64,000 bases of DNA, taken from contig NZ_JAGQCY010000007.1 of NCBI RefSeq assembly GCF_024346455.1, positions 84,631 to 148,630 of the forward strand, in the 5' to 3' direction. Both the position numbers and the translations under genes were made by a program. Of the stretch, positions 55,538 to 64,000 are shown piece after piece (position 1 is the stretch's first letter; every line of letters starts with the position of its first letter). This DNA comes from Cyanobium sp. Aljojuca 7A6 (GTDB taxonomy: Bacteria > Cyanobacteriota > Cyanobacteriia > PCC-6307 > Cyanobiaceae). The notes under the pieces are model-generated. The model saw only the letters and a list, made by a program, of their open reading frames with translations. It searched no databases and was not told the origin of the DNA.

Positions 55538-55718
55538 CCGCTTGACCTTGTGGGGGATTCAACGTACGCAGTTCCACGCTTCTGTGATAGGGGTGGAAGC
55601 CGAATCACAGGCTTTCTTCGGTATTGGCGGCGACAGCGCCGCCCCGGCCGGTGCCTGCTTCCTCCATAGGATCGCGCCACCGGGCACCGGCGTCCCCTTG
55701 GCCGGCCGGCTGCGATCC

Positions 55719-56834
55719 ATGGATTCCACCCCCCTGCGCCGAACCCCCCTGGACGCCGCGGCCGTTGCTGCGGGCGCCCGCATGGTCCCGTTTGCCGGCT
55801 GGCAGATGGCGATCCAGTTCTCCGGCCTGGTGCAGGAGCACAACGCCGTGCGGCAGCACTGCGGCGTTTTTGATATCTCCCACATGGGGGTGCTCACCCT
55901 GCGCGGGCAAGGCACCAAGGAGGCCCTGCAGCGGCTGGTGCCCACCGACCTGTTCCGCATCGGCCCCGGCGAGGCCTGCTACACCGTGCTGCTCAACGCA
56001 GCTGGTGGCATCCGCGACGACCTGATCGTCTACGACCGGGGCCGGCTGGACGGTCCCGAGGGCGAGCGGGACGAACTGGTGCTGGTGATCAACGCCGCCT
56101 GCGCCGAGGCCGACACCGCCTGGATCGCCAGCCAGCTGGAGCCCGAGGGGATCGTCATCAGCGACCGCAAGGGCGATGGCGTGCTGCTGGCCCTGCAGGG
56201 CCCGGAAGCGCCCGCCCGGCTCGAGGCCCTCACGGGCACCAGCCTGGCGGGGCTGCCCCGCTTCGGCCACCGGGAGCTGGCCATCGACGGGGCGCCGGTG
56301 TTCGTGGGCCGCACGGGTTATACCGGTGAAGACGGCTTCGAGCTGCTGCTGGGGCGCGAGGCCGGCCGGGCCCTCTGGCAGCGCCTGCTGGACGACGGCG
56401 TCACCCCCTGCGGCCTCGGCGCCCGCGACACCCTGCGGCTGGAGGCGGCGATGCACCTCTACGGCAACGAGATGGACGCGGCCACCACGCCGCTGGAGGC
56501 GGGCCTCGGGTGGCTGGTGCACCTGGAGATGCCCACCGACTTCATCGGCCGCGCCGCCCTGGAGCGCCAGACCGCCGAGGGGGTGGGCCGCAAGCTGGTG
56601 GGGCTGAAGCTGCAGGGCCGCGCCATCGCCCGCCACGGCTACCCTGTGCTGCAGGACGGCGTGGCCGTGGGCGTGGTCACCAGCGGCACCTGGTCCCCCA
56701 CCCTGGGGGAAGCGGTGGCCCTGGCCTACGTGCCGGCGGCGGCGGCGAAACCCGGCACGGAACTGGCGGTGGAGATCCGCAGCCGGGCGGAGCCGGCGCT
56801 GGTGGTGCGGCGGCCCTTCTACCGGCGCGGCTGA
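55719..56834 (+). CDS. gcvT: Aminomethyltransferase, glycine cleavage T protein
   Basis: T subunit of the glycine cleavage system; moves the methylene group from the lipoamide arm of GcvH to tetrahydrofolate and releases ammonia. At 371 residues it shows MVPFAGWQMAIQF near 22, DISHMGVL near 50, GRTGYTGEDGFEL near 197, and GLGARDTLRLEAAMHLYGN near 232. The start is ATG 55719. In photorespiring cyanobacteria this recycles glycine. No glycine riboswitch is recognisable upstream. Confidence 0.93.
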   Translation: MDSTPLRRTPLDAAAVAAGARMVPFAGWQMAIQFSGLVQEHNAVRQHCGVFDISHMGVLTLRGQGTKEALQRLVPTDLFRIGPGEACYTVLLNAAGGIRDDLIVYDRGRLDGPEGERDELVLVINAACAEADTAWIASQLEPEGIVISDRKGDGVLLALQGPEAPARLEALTGTSLAGLPRFGHRELAIDGAPVFVGRTGYTGEDGFELLLGREAGRALWQRLLDDGVTPCGLGARDTLRLEAAMHLYGNEMDAATTPLEAGLGWLVHLEMPTDFIGRAALERQTAEGVGRKLVGLKLQGRAIARHGYPVLQDGVAVGVVTSGTWSPTLGEAVALAYVPAAAAKPGTELAVEIRSRAEPALVVRRPFYRRG

Positions 56835-56905
56835 GCACGGAGTCCTGAGAGCGCCCGGGCCGCGGGCGCCCTGTGGGAAACTCGCGGATTGATGTGTTCC
56901 TCCCC

Positions 56906-58729
56906 ATGCGCAGCCACGGGTGCGGCGATCTGCGCAACGACGCCATCGGCCAGCAGGTCCAGCTGTGCGGCTGGGTCGACCGGCGCCGTGACCACGGCGG
57001 GGTGATCTTCATCGACCTGCGCGACCGCAGCGGCACCGTGCAGATCACGGTGGATCCCGACCTGGCCCCCGCCGCCTTCGCCGTGGCCGAACGGCTGCGC
57101 CACGAGACGGTGCTGCGGGTGGACGGCAAGGTGCGGGCCCGGCCGGCCGCGTCCCTCAACGAACGCCTGGCCACCGGGGCGATCGAGGTGCTGGCGAGCG
57201 GCATCACGGTGCTCAACGAGGTGCGCGGCAACCTGCCCTTCCCGGTGTCGGTGCACGACGAGGAGAACACCCGCGAGGAACTGCGCCTGCGCCACCGCTA
57301 CCTGGATCTGCGCCGCGAGCGCATGGGTCGCAACCTGCGGCTGCGCCACGCCACCGTGCGGGCCGCCCGCGGCTTTCTGGAGGGGGAAGGCTTCATCGAG
57401 GTGGAAACCCCGGTGCTCACCCGCTCCACCCCGGAAGGCGCCCGCGACTACCTGGTGCCTTCCCGGGTCTGCGGCGGCGAGTGGTTCGCCCTGCCCCAGT
57501 CGCCCCAGCTGTTCAAGCAACTGCTGATGGTGGGCGGCCTGGAGCGCTACTACCAGCTGGCCCGCTGCTTCCGCGACGAGGACCTGCGGGCCGACCGCCA
57601 GCCGGAGTTCACCCAGCTGGACATGGAGATGAGCTTCATGGACCAGGAGCAGATCCTGGCCCTCAACGAGGGCCTGATCGCCGCCATCTGGAAACAGGTG
57701 AAAGGCCTCGAGCTGCCGCGGCCGTTCCCCCGCCTCACCTGGCATGAGGCGATGGCCCGTTACGGCACCGATCGGCCAGACACCCGCTACGGCATGGAGC
57801 TCACCGACGTGAGCGACCTGGTGGCCAGCATGGGCTTCAAGGTGTTCTCCGGTGCCGTGGCCGCCGGCGGATCGGTGAAATGCATCGCCGTGGCCGGCGG
57901 CAACGAGGCCGTCAGCAACGTGCGCATCAAGCCGGGCGGGGATGTGTTCAGCGAGGCCCAGAAGGCGGGGGCCGGCGGCCTGGCCTTCATCCGGGTGCGG
58001 GCCGGCGGCGAGATCGACACGATCGGCGCCATCAAGGACAACCTCACGGCCGAGACGAAGGCCGAACTGCTGGAGCGCACCGGCGCCAGTGAAGGCACCC
58101 TGCTGCTGTTCGGTGCCGGCGACACGGCCACGGTCAACAAGGCCCTCGACCGGGTGCGCCAGTACCTGGCCCGCGAACTGGGCCTGGTGCCGGCCGAGCG
58201 GGATAACGACCAGTGGAACTTCCTCTGGGTGGTGGATTTCCCGATGTTCGAGTTCAACGCCGGCGAGAACCGTCTCGAAGCCCTGCACCACCCCTTCTGT
58301 GCCCCCAACGCCGGGGATCTGGGCGGCGACCCCACCGCCTGGGCCGGGACGCTGCCCACGGCCCGCGCCCAGGCCTACGACCTGGTGCTCAACGGCCTGG
58401 AGCTGGGCGGCGGTTCGCTGCGCATCCACGATTCGGCCCTGCAGCGCCAGGTGCTGCAGACCATCGGCCTGCCGCTGGAGGAGGCCGAGCGCCAGTTCGG
58501 CTTCCTGATGGAGGCCCTCGACATGGGCGCCCCGCCCCACGGCGGCATCGCCTTCGGCATGGACCGGCTGGTGATGCTGCTGGCGGGCGAGGAATCGATC
58601 CGCGACACGATCGCCTTCCCGAAAACCCAGCAGGCCCGCTGCCTGATGACCCAGGCCCCGGCGGATGTGGCACCGAAGCAGCTGGAGGAGCTGCACGTGG
58701 CCAGCACCTGGGAGGACGAGGAGGCTTGA
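56906..58729 (+). CDS. aspS: Aspartyl-tRNA synthetase
   Basis: A 607-residue bacterial-type class II synthetase. It has an N-terminal OB-fold ([24 protein letters not shown] near residue 20) and class II motifs: [43 protein letters not shown], and [14 protein letters not shown] near the end. A GAD insertion occupies about 285-410. ATG at 56906 is preferred to GTG at 56873, since family homology starts at HGCGDLR. It charges tRNA-Asp, possibly also tRNA-Asn. Confidence 0.95.
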   Translation: MRSHGCGDLRNDAIGQQVQLCGWVDRRRDHGGVIFIDLRDRSGTVQITVDPDLAPAAFAVAERLRHETVLRVDGKVRARPAASLNERLATGAIEVLASGITVLNEVRGNLPFPVSVHDEENTREELRLRHRYLDLRRERMGRNLRLRHATVRAARGFLEGEGFIEVETPVLTRSTPEGARDYLVPSRVCGGEWFALPQSPQLFKQLLMVGGLERYYQLARCFRDEDLRADRQPEFTQLDMEMSFMDQEQILALNEGLIAAIWKQVKGLELPRPFPRLTWHEAMARYGTDRPDTRYGMELTDVSDLVASMGFKVFSGAVAAGGSVKCIAVAGGNEAVSNVRIKPGGDVFSEAQKAGAGGLAFIRVRAGGEIDTIGAIKDNLTAETKAELLERTGASEGTLLLFGAGDTATVNKALDRVRQYLARELGLVPAERDNDQWNFLWVVDFPMFEFNAGENRLEALHHPFCAPNAGDLGGDPTAWAGTLPTARAQAYDLVLNGLELGGGSLRIHDSALQRQVLQTIGLPLEEAERQFGFLMEALDMGAPPHGGIAFGMDRLVMLLAGEESIRDTIAFPKTQQARCLMTQAPADVAPKQLEELHVASTWEDEEA

Positions 58730-58810
58730 GCTAAACCGATGGCATTCAAATGCCGCAGAATCGCTTATTGTCTGCCTACGGGTCAGTCAACTCGAAACCA
58801 ACTACATTCC

Positions 58811-59611
58811 TTATCTCGCGCGCCTCTGAGCGGCCTTACCGCGAGGCAGCACACCAGCCAGATAAGCAAAACCCAACGCATAGGCCACGGCAGAAACGGA
58901 GATGCGGATGCTTTCTTTGACCAGTTGATCCGGCCTTCCGCCGGCTTGAGCTTCGATCTGACGCATCAGTTGATTGGACGCCTGTTCGGCGCGAGCTAGC
59001 AACAAGCCGCGGAGTTCGCCCATGGGGGTGCGCAATTCCAACGGAGAGAGGCCGGCGTTGTTGCCGAACAGCTGCTGAACCCTGGACTGCAGCTCTTGAT
59101 GGCTGGTGGCCGTACTGATGGCCTGGCGCAGTTGGGCGAGTTTCTGGGCGGAATTGCTGGTTTCCCGCTGTTGGGCGAGGGTGACAACCGTATGGAACCT
59201 CCAGGCGACGAAGCCCTGCAGGGGGATCAGGAGTACAAAGCCCAGGCAGGCGGCCAGTATCCAGGGACGGAGGGCTTTCCAGCGTGCTCGCAGCAAATGG
59301 TGCGTGGGGTCAAACCCTAGGGCCAGCGTCAGCAGCAAGACTCCCATCAGCGCCAGAGAGGCGTTATTGATCAGGGCAGCGATTAGACCCAGTTGCCAGG
59401 CTGGATCCAGGAGCTTTGGCGGAAGGGCGGCGGTGAGTACCGCAGCCAGGAAAACCGCCAGCAGCACCGGGGACACCGTCGCCAGGAGTCGTGCCACGGC
59501 TGCGCTGTTCAAGTTCTGCTGCGGCAGGGAAAAACGCACGGACGGGAGCTCGGCGGTAGAAGCAGAGGTTATGTGAAAACCTGGGGCCTCGCAGCGATCA
59601 TCCCAGGGCAT
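58811..59611 (-). CDS. HpsJ-like membrane protein
   Basis: A 266-residue membrane protein with four or five hydrophobic segments: three before residue 140 (LLATVSPVLLAVFLAAVLTAAL, IAALINNASLALMGVLLLTLALGF, ILAACLGFVLLIPLQGFV) and one near 245. A soluble helical part lies in 150-235 (LRQAISTATSHQELQSRVQQLF). The order and the LIPLQGFVAWR segment resemble the cyanobacterial HpsJ family linked to hormogonium polysaccharide genes. It is not certain. The first 20 residues are poorly typed, so the start may be later. Confidence 0.6.
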   Translation of the reverse strand: MPWDDRCEAPGFHITSASTAELPSVRFSLPQQNLNSAAVARLLATVSPVLLAVFLAAVLTAALPPKLLDPAWQLGLIAALINNASLALMGVLLLTLALGFDPTHHLLRARWKALRPWILAACLGFVLLIPLQGFVAWRFHTVVTLAQQRETSNSAQKLAQLRQAISTATSHQELQSRVQQLFGNNAGLSPLELRTPMGELRGLLLARAEQASNQLMRQIEAQAGGRPDQLVKESIRISVSAVAYALGFAYLAGVLPRGKAAQRRAR

Positions 59612-59715
59612 AACTTGTCGACTTCCAGATTGAAAGCACTTCGGAGGAACCAGCTTTGGACGGGTTATGCGAGGAAGCTTCTAGATGCGATGAACCGGGC
59701 CAACCGACCATAAGA

Positions 59716-59748
59716 AAGGGGCCCTACTGCATGGCAGAGGGGCCCCTT
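59716..59748 (-). terminator. Intrinsic terminator-like hairpin
   Basis: Perfect arms aaggggccc (59716-59724) and gggcccctt (59740-59748) with a 15-nt loop. On the minus strand it is followed by ttctta, a weak U-tract. It lies 55 nt after the stop of the PEP-CTERM gene, so it probably ends that transcript. Confidence 0.65.
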
Positions 59749-59778
59749 GATGGAAACATGGAGTCCGGTGGGGACGCG

Positions 59779-59819
59779 CAGGGGGTTGGCTGTGGAGGGG
59801 ACTCAGGGGGTTGGCTGTG
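59779..59819. repeat. Short tandem direct repeat
   Basis: The 16-nt unit cagggggttggctgtg occurs at 59779-59794 and 59804-59819, 25 nt apart. The second copy contains the stop codon of the PEP-CTERM gene; the other lies just downstream. It is probably a replication slippage product. Confidence 0.7.
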
Positions 59820-60390
59820 AAGAAATGGTCAATTCGCTGGCCTGGATCCGCTTCCTCAGCCTGCGGCTGAAACCGAAGGCAGCCGCAGCTCCAACGATGG
59901 GCAAAGGACCGGGAACCGAAGAAGTTGCTGGCGCGGGTGCCGGCGTTTGAAGGTAAGTCGGAAGTCCTGCAACAGTGGCACGGCTGACATTTCTGAATCC
60001 CCCTTGGATGATATTTAGCGATGAGGACGTGGGGGAATTGGCAAAGGCAAGCCAGGCGATCGTGGCTGTTGAGCCCGCCGGATCATGGGTTAACCCGGTA
60101 GAGCTGCCAAGGCCCAGCCAATTCGCCGATGTGATCGCCCCTGAGGCGACAGTGAAACCGCCTGTCCCAATGCGCAAGAACGAACCAGTGCTTCCGATCG
60201 AAGAGTTCAGCACTTCAACGGAACCAGGAGAATTGAAACCTTCTTCAAGGCCCTTGATGATTCCTGAAACACTCCCGCCCGTGGAGTCGGAGAAGAAAAA
60301 ATTGAAATCCAGTGCCAGGGCTCGTTGGGGAGCCAGAAGCAGTGCAGTGGTGAGGGTCACCGAGGAAGCTGCGAGCGATAGATGGCGCAT
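59803..60390 (-). CDS. PEP-CTERM-type exported protein
   Basis: A 195-residue secreted protein. N-terminal signal peptide (residues about 1-26, ending ALALDF). The middle is Gly/Ser/Thr-rich (STGGSVSGIIKG, GTGGFTVASGAITSANWLG) and of unknown fold. The C-terminal sorting tail reads SVPGPLPIVGAAAAFGFSRRLRKR, a form of the PEP-CTERM tail (motif, hydrophobic helix, Arg cluster). The exosortase is not in this window. Unusually, about 15 residues follow the Arg cluster. Confidence 0.8.
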   Translation of the reverse strand: MRHLSLAASSVTLTTALLLAPQRALALDFNFFFSDSTGGSVSGIIKGLEEGFNSPGSVEVLNSSIGSTGSFLRIGTGGFTVASGAITSANWLGLGSSTGLTHDPAGSTATIAWLAFANSPTSSSLNIIQGGFRNVSRATVAGLPTYLQTPAPAPATSSVPGPLPIVGAAAAFGFSRRLRKRIQASELTISSQPTP

Positions 60391-60747
60391 TGATCAGGAA
60401 AACTCAGCGGAACTTAGCCATTCATTAAACCATGTCCCGACTGCCTCCAGACGAAAATGGGGAACTACCAAGGGGCAATTTCGATTCTCTTGCCCAATTT
60501 TAAGGAAATTTACCCCATGGGCTCCCCGCATTCCCCCCGGCCTTGCACGGGGCCCTGACGCTTCGCTGGCTGGATCTCTGGCGCTGCGCCCACTGCTGCA
60601 GCGAGTTTGCGCCAGAACAGAACAGCCACCAAGGGCAGTGGCAACCAGCGGTGGGCCCAATTCAGAGACCATTTCCCCCCATCTCCTTCGCCCGCTGCTT
60701 GAAAGCCCTCCTCCACCGATGACCGTCCTCACCACAACACGGCGCCG
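60391..60747. other. Gene-free stretch
   Basis: About 360 nt between the PEP-CTERM start and an IS remnant. The part near 60400-60520 is AT-richer than the window average, which suits a promoter for the PEP-CTERM gene. No gene or RNA recognised. Confidence 0.4.
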
Positions 60748-60765
60748 ATGTACTCCTCAACAGAA

Positions 60766-61020
60766 TTCCGGAGGTTATTGACCTCTGGCGGTCGCTGGCC
60801 TCTCCTGCGATGCCGTCCCCCAACGGCCTGGCTTTGCTTCCAGCAGCAGGCCCTTCTGCGTGAGCCAGGCTCGCAGGGATCGGGGCGAGGCGGGCCCCCC
60901 TCCAACAGGGCCACCTCACCAAGGAGGAGCGTGCCTGGCTCAGCCGGCTACGCAAGGAGATGCGAGCGATCAGCAGGAACATGGAGGTTGTCAGTCTGGT
61001 GGCAGCGCACATGAGCCAGG
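60766..61020 (+). pseudogene. IS3-family orfA transposase remnant
   Basis: The plus strand shows pieces of an IS3-type OrfA in two frames. VSQARRDRGEAGPP (60863-60904) is the expected WVxQARxDRGE block, and GHLTKEERAWLSRLRKEMR (about 60914-60970) is the expected LTxEERxELxRLRKE block. They are separated by a shift near 60905. The following RAISRNMEVVSLVAAH is a degraded MERDILKKAAA helix. No OrfB, inverted repeats or target duplication visible. Confidence 0.6.
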
Positions 61021-61172
61021 GGCAGTTGCCGCCACCGTGCCGCATTGCCCTTCCTTACAGGCGCAGCAACGGCTATTGGAATTCGTCTGGGAAGGCGGCT
61101 GGTATGGACGGGTGCCGGGATGCTGGACGTCTACCGGACTCAGTCTCTCGAGATTGCCGCTTCCCGATCAAC

Positions 61173-62117
61173 TCAGGCCGCCAGAAGCGACTGAGCCAAT
61201 GCTGCGTATTCGACATCAACATCGTCTCCGAAGCGGCCGATGCCAAAGCGTGCGGCGGTCTCAACTGGCAGCTGGCGACGTGAGGAGACACGGGGGCGTG
61301 GCATCTCGGGGATGATTCGCTCGGAGCCATACAGATCGAGATACTCCTGATGATTATCGAAGGAGCGACGACCGATGTAATCAATAAAGGTTTCTACCGC
61401 GGCCCCGTTGGCCAGGATCTCCTCGTGCTCTTCGGTCTCGATGTGCCAATAGGTGATCCTGTCGGGCAATTCCTCCATCGGCTCAAAGGTGATTGTGGTG
61501 CCGTTCACCAGTGCCGAGGCGTTGATCGCCAGTTCGTCAACGATCAAGGCGTGGTCACCGGTGAGGATCAGATCGGTATGTGGCATTCCCGTCGCCAACG
61601 CACCCGCCCGCATCCGCACCGGCGCATAACTGCTCTCAGAGGTCAACAACTTCTGCCGAGTCTGCCGGCCCATCCAACGCACCGGTACCGAACGACCATC
61701 AGCGTTGAGCACAAGATCACCGATCACCAAGGTTTCGACCGGACGCTCCCCATCTGGGGTGGCAATCAAGGTGCCGGCCGCAAAACATATGATGATATCG
61801 GAGGCTGAGAAGCTTGGAAATGCCTGCTCATTCGTGATGGGAGAATTTGAGAAGAAGAACCATTCTGTTCCTACTAAGTCGTCCTGGCCGATGACCCCCC
61901 CCCCGTTAGCATCTTGTCCTCTATAAACCAATATCTTGCCCGATGGCAATCCATTGAAAAAAAGGTGAAAGAGTCGCCCACCGCCAAGTCGTCACCTCCA
62001 CCGACTCTGGTAATGATCAACTCACCAGAGCGCGGAGGAAGATCAATGGTGGCAGCGGGAACACCAGGGGTAACGCTAAATCCAATCCCTTCAAAGCCAA
62101 AAACTCCAGCCGCCATT
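61173..62117 (-). pseudogene. Hint-domain protein with a frameshift at a T7 tract
   Basis: Two minus-strand frames form one protein. Part 1 (ATG at 62117) gives MAAGVFGFEGIGFSVTP to VGDSFTFF, then leaves frame at a run of seven T (61960-61966). Part 2 continues NGLPSGKILVYRGQDANGGGVIGQDD and leads to a Hint domain (CFAAGTLIATPDGERPVETLVIGD, about 61690-61790; VRWMGRQTR next). Eight Ts would restore the frame. A G10 tract (61894-61903, on the minus strand) lies 57 nt downstream, within coding sequence. Either an inactive gene, a phase-variable one, or an assembly error. Confidence 0.72.
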
Positions 62118-62440
62118 TTCTGATTTAAGAGAGAATTTATTAATGATACTGCCTTGCCTTGCACTGGTCAACCCAATCCAAGACATTCATCTCCGGCTCA
62201 TCTGAGGCTTCCTGCCCATGGCCGCCAAATAGAAAGTGTTTGCAATCCATGAAGATGTTGAAGGATTCGCTCCCAGGCCCTAAATGAGCATGTCTCCATT
62301 AAGACTTACTTGCTGCGCTTAATCAGGTTCTCACTGGCAGTGGGATTGGACACGTAGGCCCGCGTCCGAGCGCTCCACAATCGCCTGCTAACTTTCCCAG
62401 AAGCGAGTAACTTTAACCATTCTGGTCGGGCGCACGGGGC
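62118..62440. other. Gene-free stretch
   Basis: About 320 nt between the Hint gene start and the IS1182 remnant. AT-richer than average at 62118-62300. No open frame with recognisable product, tRNA or hairpin supported. Confidence 0.4.
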
Positions 62441-62940
62441 ATGGTCAAGGCCAAATCCTTTCGCCCCTGGAACCCGGCTCTGACGCTGCTGTTATTGGCC
62501 TCGCCGGTGGGGAGGCTGCCGGAGAACCACTTGGTCTTCTTGCTGTTGGATCTGGACGAGATCCACGCCTCTCTACCGCCAAAACGTTCCGCGAGGCGAG
62601 AAGGCCTGCGACCCGCGGAGGATAATGGTCGTGTTGCTCCTATACGCCTACGGCGTCGGCCTGAGCTGTTCCCGCTGCCCTGGCCAATATCCAGTGTTCG
62701 GGAGGCACTAGATCAAAATGGGCTTGCTGGGTGGAGGCTACTTTCCGGTTGCTCACCGACAACCAGCGGCCGGATCACAGCCGAATCAGCGATTTCCGCC
62801 GCCTCCTCCTCGATTCCCTGGCTGGGTTGTGGGGTTCCCCGATTCCACGAACCTGTGATCGGTGTCTACGAAATCTGGGGACCCCCACTGCCGGCACCGG
62901 CCACCAAGGGAGCTGGAAACGGTCAGAGATCGCAGTGATG
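62441..62940 (+). pseudogene. IS1182-family transposase N-terminal remnant
   Basis: The plus strand has SFRPWNPALTLLLLASPVGRLPENHLVFLLLDL (62453-62550), as in the N-terminus of IS1182-type transposases. Further pieces lie in other frames: MVVLLLYAYGVGLSCSR (near 62624-62674), then ATFRLLTDNQRPDHSRISDFRR (near 62734-62800). At least two frameshifts separate them, and the catalytic DDE part is absent. No terminal inverted repeats identified. Confidence 0.75.
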
Positions 62941-63422
62941 GATGTGGTCTTCCATGCCTCCACATTGCCACTCTATTGTGGACTCTTGCCAAGTCTAACT
63001 GACACAGACCTGCTGGTCTGATTGAGGCTGAAATCGCCACGATCTGGTCCAGGCATGAGCATCTCTTTCGAGTGCGCAAGTAGCAGTGGGGAGGCGAGAC
63101 GTCCACAGACCACTTGAGATGATTCAGAACGAGGTGTGGTCAATGTGTAGGCTGGAATGAATGCTCTTTTCATCCCCGTCATCAGTGATTGCTGATAGAC
63201 TTGGCAGTGAGCATGTTTGACCATTCATTCTGAGTAGTCTTGATCATCAGCGTACGAGGAGATCAGGCCTCCGAAGTATGATGGAAGTTGACCCGATGGC
63301 GGTTGATCGATGTTCAATCATGCCCATCTTTCTGCCTCTGGGCACAGCCAGCGCTTCGTTGCCCTGAGCTTGTCCACTAGAGTGAATGGAAGCCTCCATG
63401 ACAGTTCTTGTCAACAGGTTGA
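62941..63422. other. Gene-free stretch
   Basis: About 480 nt between the IS1182 remnant and the TPR gene. It is AT-richer than the rest of the window. I see no supported gene; a small minus-strand frame at 62973-63224 has no recognised product. It must include the promoter of the TPR gene. Confidence 0.4.
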
Positions 63423-64000
63423 ATGACAGATCCAACAAATCCAGCTCCGGCTATCGCGCCAAAACGTTTGGTCAGCGCTGCGGTGGCCTTACGGACCAAA
63501 GGCAACTGCCGCAACAGTGTTCAGGAGCTTGAACGACTGGTCTCCGCATTCCCGTCCGACATCACCGTGCGTCACGAACTGGCGCTCAGCCTGCGTGCGG
63601 CCGGTGATGTCGTGGCCAGCCTGGCGATGCTGGAAGCGATCGTGGCTGAGTCACCGGAGCACAGGCCGTCCGTGGTGGCGCGGATTGACACCCTTCTCCA
63701 GGACAAGCGTCCGCTGGAGGCACTGCAGGCGGCAGAGGTGGCGCTGGCCCGGCGCAGCGGTGATCGGGCGCTCCGGATCAAACATGCGGTGACCCTGCGT
63801 CAGGCGCAGCGACCGTCAGAGAGCATCGCGGCCCTTGAGGTCCTACGAGCGGCGGATCCGTCCGACATCACCGTGCGTCACGAACTGGCGCTCAGCCTGC
63901 GTGCGGCCGGTGATGTCGTGGCCAGCCTGGCGATGCTGGAAGCGATCGTGGCTGAGTCACCGGAGCACAGGCCGTCCGTGGTGGCGCGGATTGACACCCT
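63423..64000 (+). CDS. TPR-like repeat protein (partial, runs off the window)
   Basis: The frame starts at ATG 63423 (MTDPTNPAPAIAPKRLVSAA) and remains open to the edge (192 codons). Sequence is made of about 34-residue helical pairs with Ala/Leu/Gly spacing, for example SLRAAGDVVASLAMLEAIVAE, and PLEALQAAEVALARRSGD, consistent with tetratricopeptide repeats. A 306-nt unit (102 codons, three 34-residue repeats) is repeated at the DNA level. The C-terminal part, which would give a function, is not in the window. Confidence 0.75.
   Translation, partial: MTDPTNPAPAIAPKRLVSAAVALRTKGNCRNSVQELERLVSAFPSDITVRHELALSLRAAGDVVASLAMLEAIVAESPEHRPSVVARIDTLLQDKRPLEALQAAEVALARRSGDRALRIKHAVTLRQAQRPSESIAALEVLRAADPSDITVRHELALSLRAAGDVVASLAMLEAIVAESPEHRPSVVARIDT
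63552..64000. repeat. Exact direct repeat with 306-nt period inside the TPR gene
   Basis: 143 nt at 63552-63694 are identical, base for base, to 63858-64000. The second copy reaches the window edge, so the real repeat may be longer and have more units. The period of 306 nt equals 102 codons and keeps the frame. Confidence 0.95.

Noticed and set aside
55538..55718. Glycine riboswitch before gcvT
   Set aside because: The conserved glycine aptamer sequences are not present.
60662..61045. 127-codon minus-strand frame
   Set aside because: No recognisable product; it covers the IS3 remnant read in the opposite direction.
62441..62938. 165-codon frame as an intact gene
   Set aside because: Only its first 35 residues match an IS1182 transposase; later matching parts are in other frames, so it is a remnant.

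Overview
The window looks like a high-GC picocyanobacterial chromosome (Cyanobium/Synechococcus type). Support comes from a ferredoxin-type nitrate assimilation set (narB, nirA, nrtABCD), the cyanobacterial bicarbonate transporters SbtA/SbtB and BicA, a PEP-CTERM protein and other gene families common in cyanobacteria. Genes are dense, often with 1-8 nt overlaps, and most long antisense reading frames are high-GC shadows.

Layout. 0-2.5 kb: an unidentified partial gene, pgi and a histidine phosphatase. 2.6-28.2 kb: a nitrogen and cofactor region with narB, nrtA-D, nirA plus a HEAT-like protein, two paralogous TrpD/YbiB-like proteins, siroheme genes (CbiX-like, cobA), molybdopterin genes (moaC, moeA, moaD, moaE), a SulP transporter in the moaDE operon, and a MOSC protein. 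It is interrupted at 13.6-19.7 kb by a stress protein, an osmoprotectant-type permease/binding-protein fusion, an APC permease, an MpaB-type oxygenase, DUF924, a small membrane protein and a glutamine amidotransferase. 28.2-37.5 kb: accessory genes (degenerate Mrr-like protein, Nudix, GGDEF protein, GS-like/isochorismatase pair, LuxR regulator, PIN toxin-antitoxin), two gene remains and tRNA-Val, then DUF2227. 37.6-45.5 kb: a cytochrome b561-like gene with an in-frame TGA, then a probable arsenosugar locus: ArsM, a TVP38-flavoprotein fusion, a GT2/membrane glycosyltransferase fusion, DUF547 and the radical-SAM protein ArsS. 45.6-53 kb: an inorganic carbon region (Na+/H+ antiporter, SbtB, SbtA, BicA, exported beta-carbonic anhydrase) with mazG and arfB. 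53-58.7 kb: speE-speB, a lone cyclic-nucleotide-binding domain, a Cys-rich small protein, gcvT and aspS. 58.8-64 kb: an HpsJ-like protein, a PEP-CTERM protein, IS3 and IS1182 remnants, a frameshifted Hint-domain gene with T7 and G10 tracts, and the start of a TPR gene with an exact 306-nt period repeat.

How the genes fit together. NrtABCD imports nitrate, NarB (Mo-bis-MGD, 4Fe-4S) reduces it to nitrite and NirA (siroheme, 4Fe-4S) to ammonium; the cofactor genes supply the two prosthetic groups. The antiporter can maintain the Na+ gradient used by SbtA and BicA. ArsM and ArsS are the two known enzymes of arsenosugar synthesis, and the surrounding oxidoreductase and glycosyltransferase are plausible partners. 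Decayed genes cluster near tRNA-Val and at the right end, which marks these as the flexible parts of the window.
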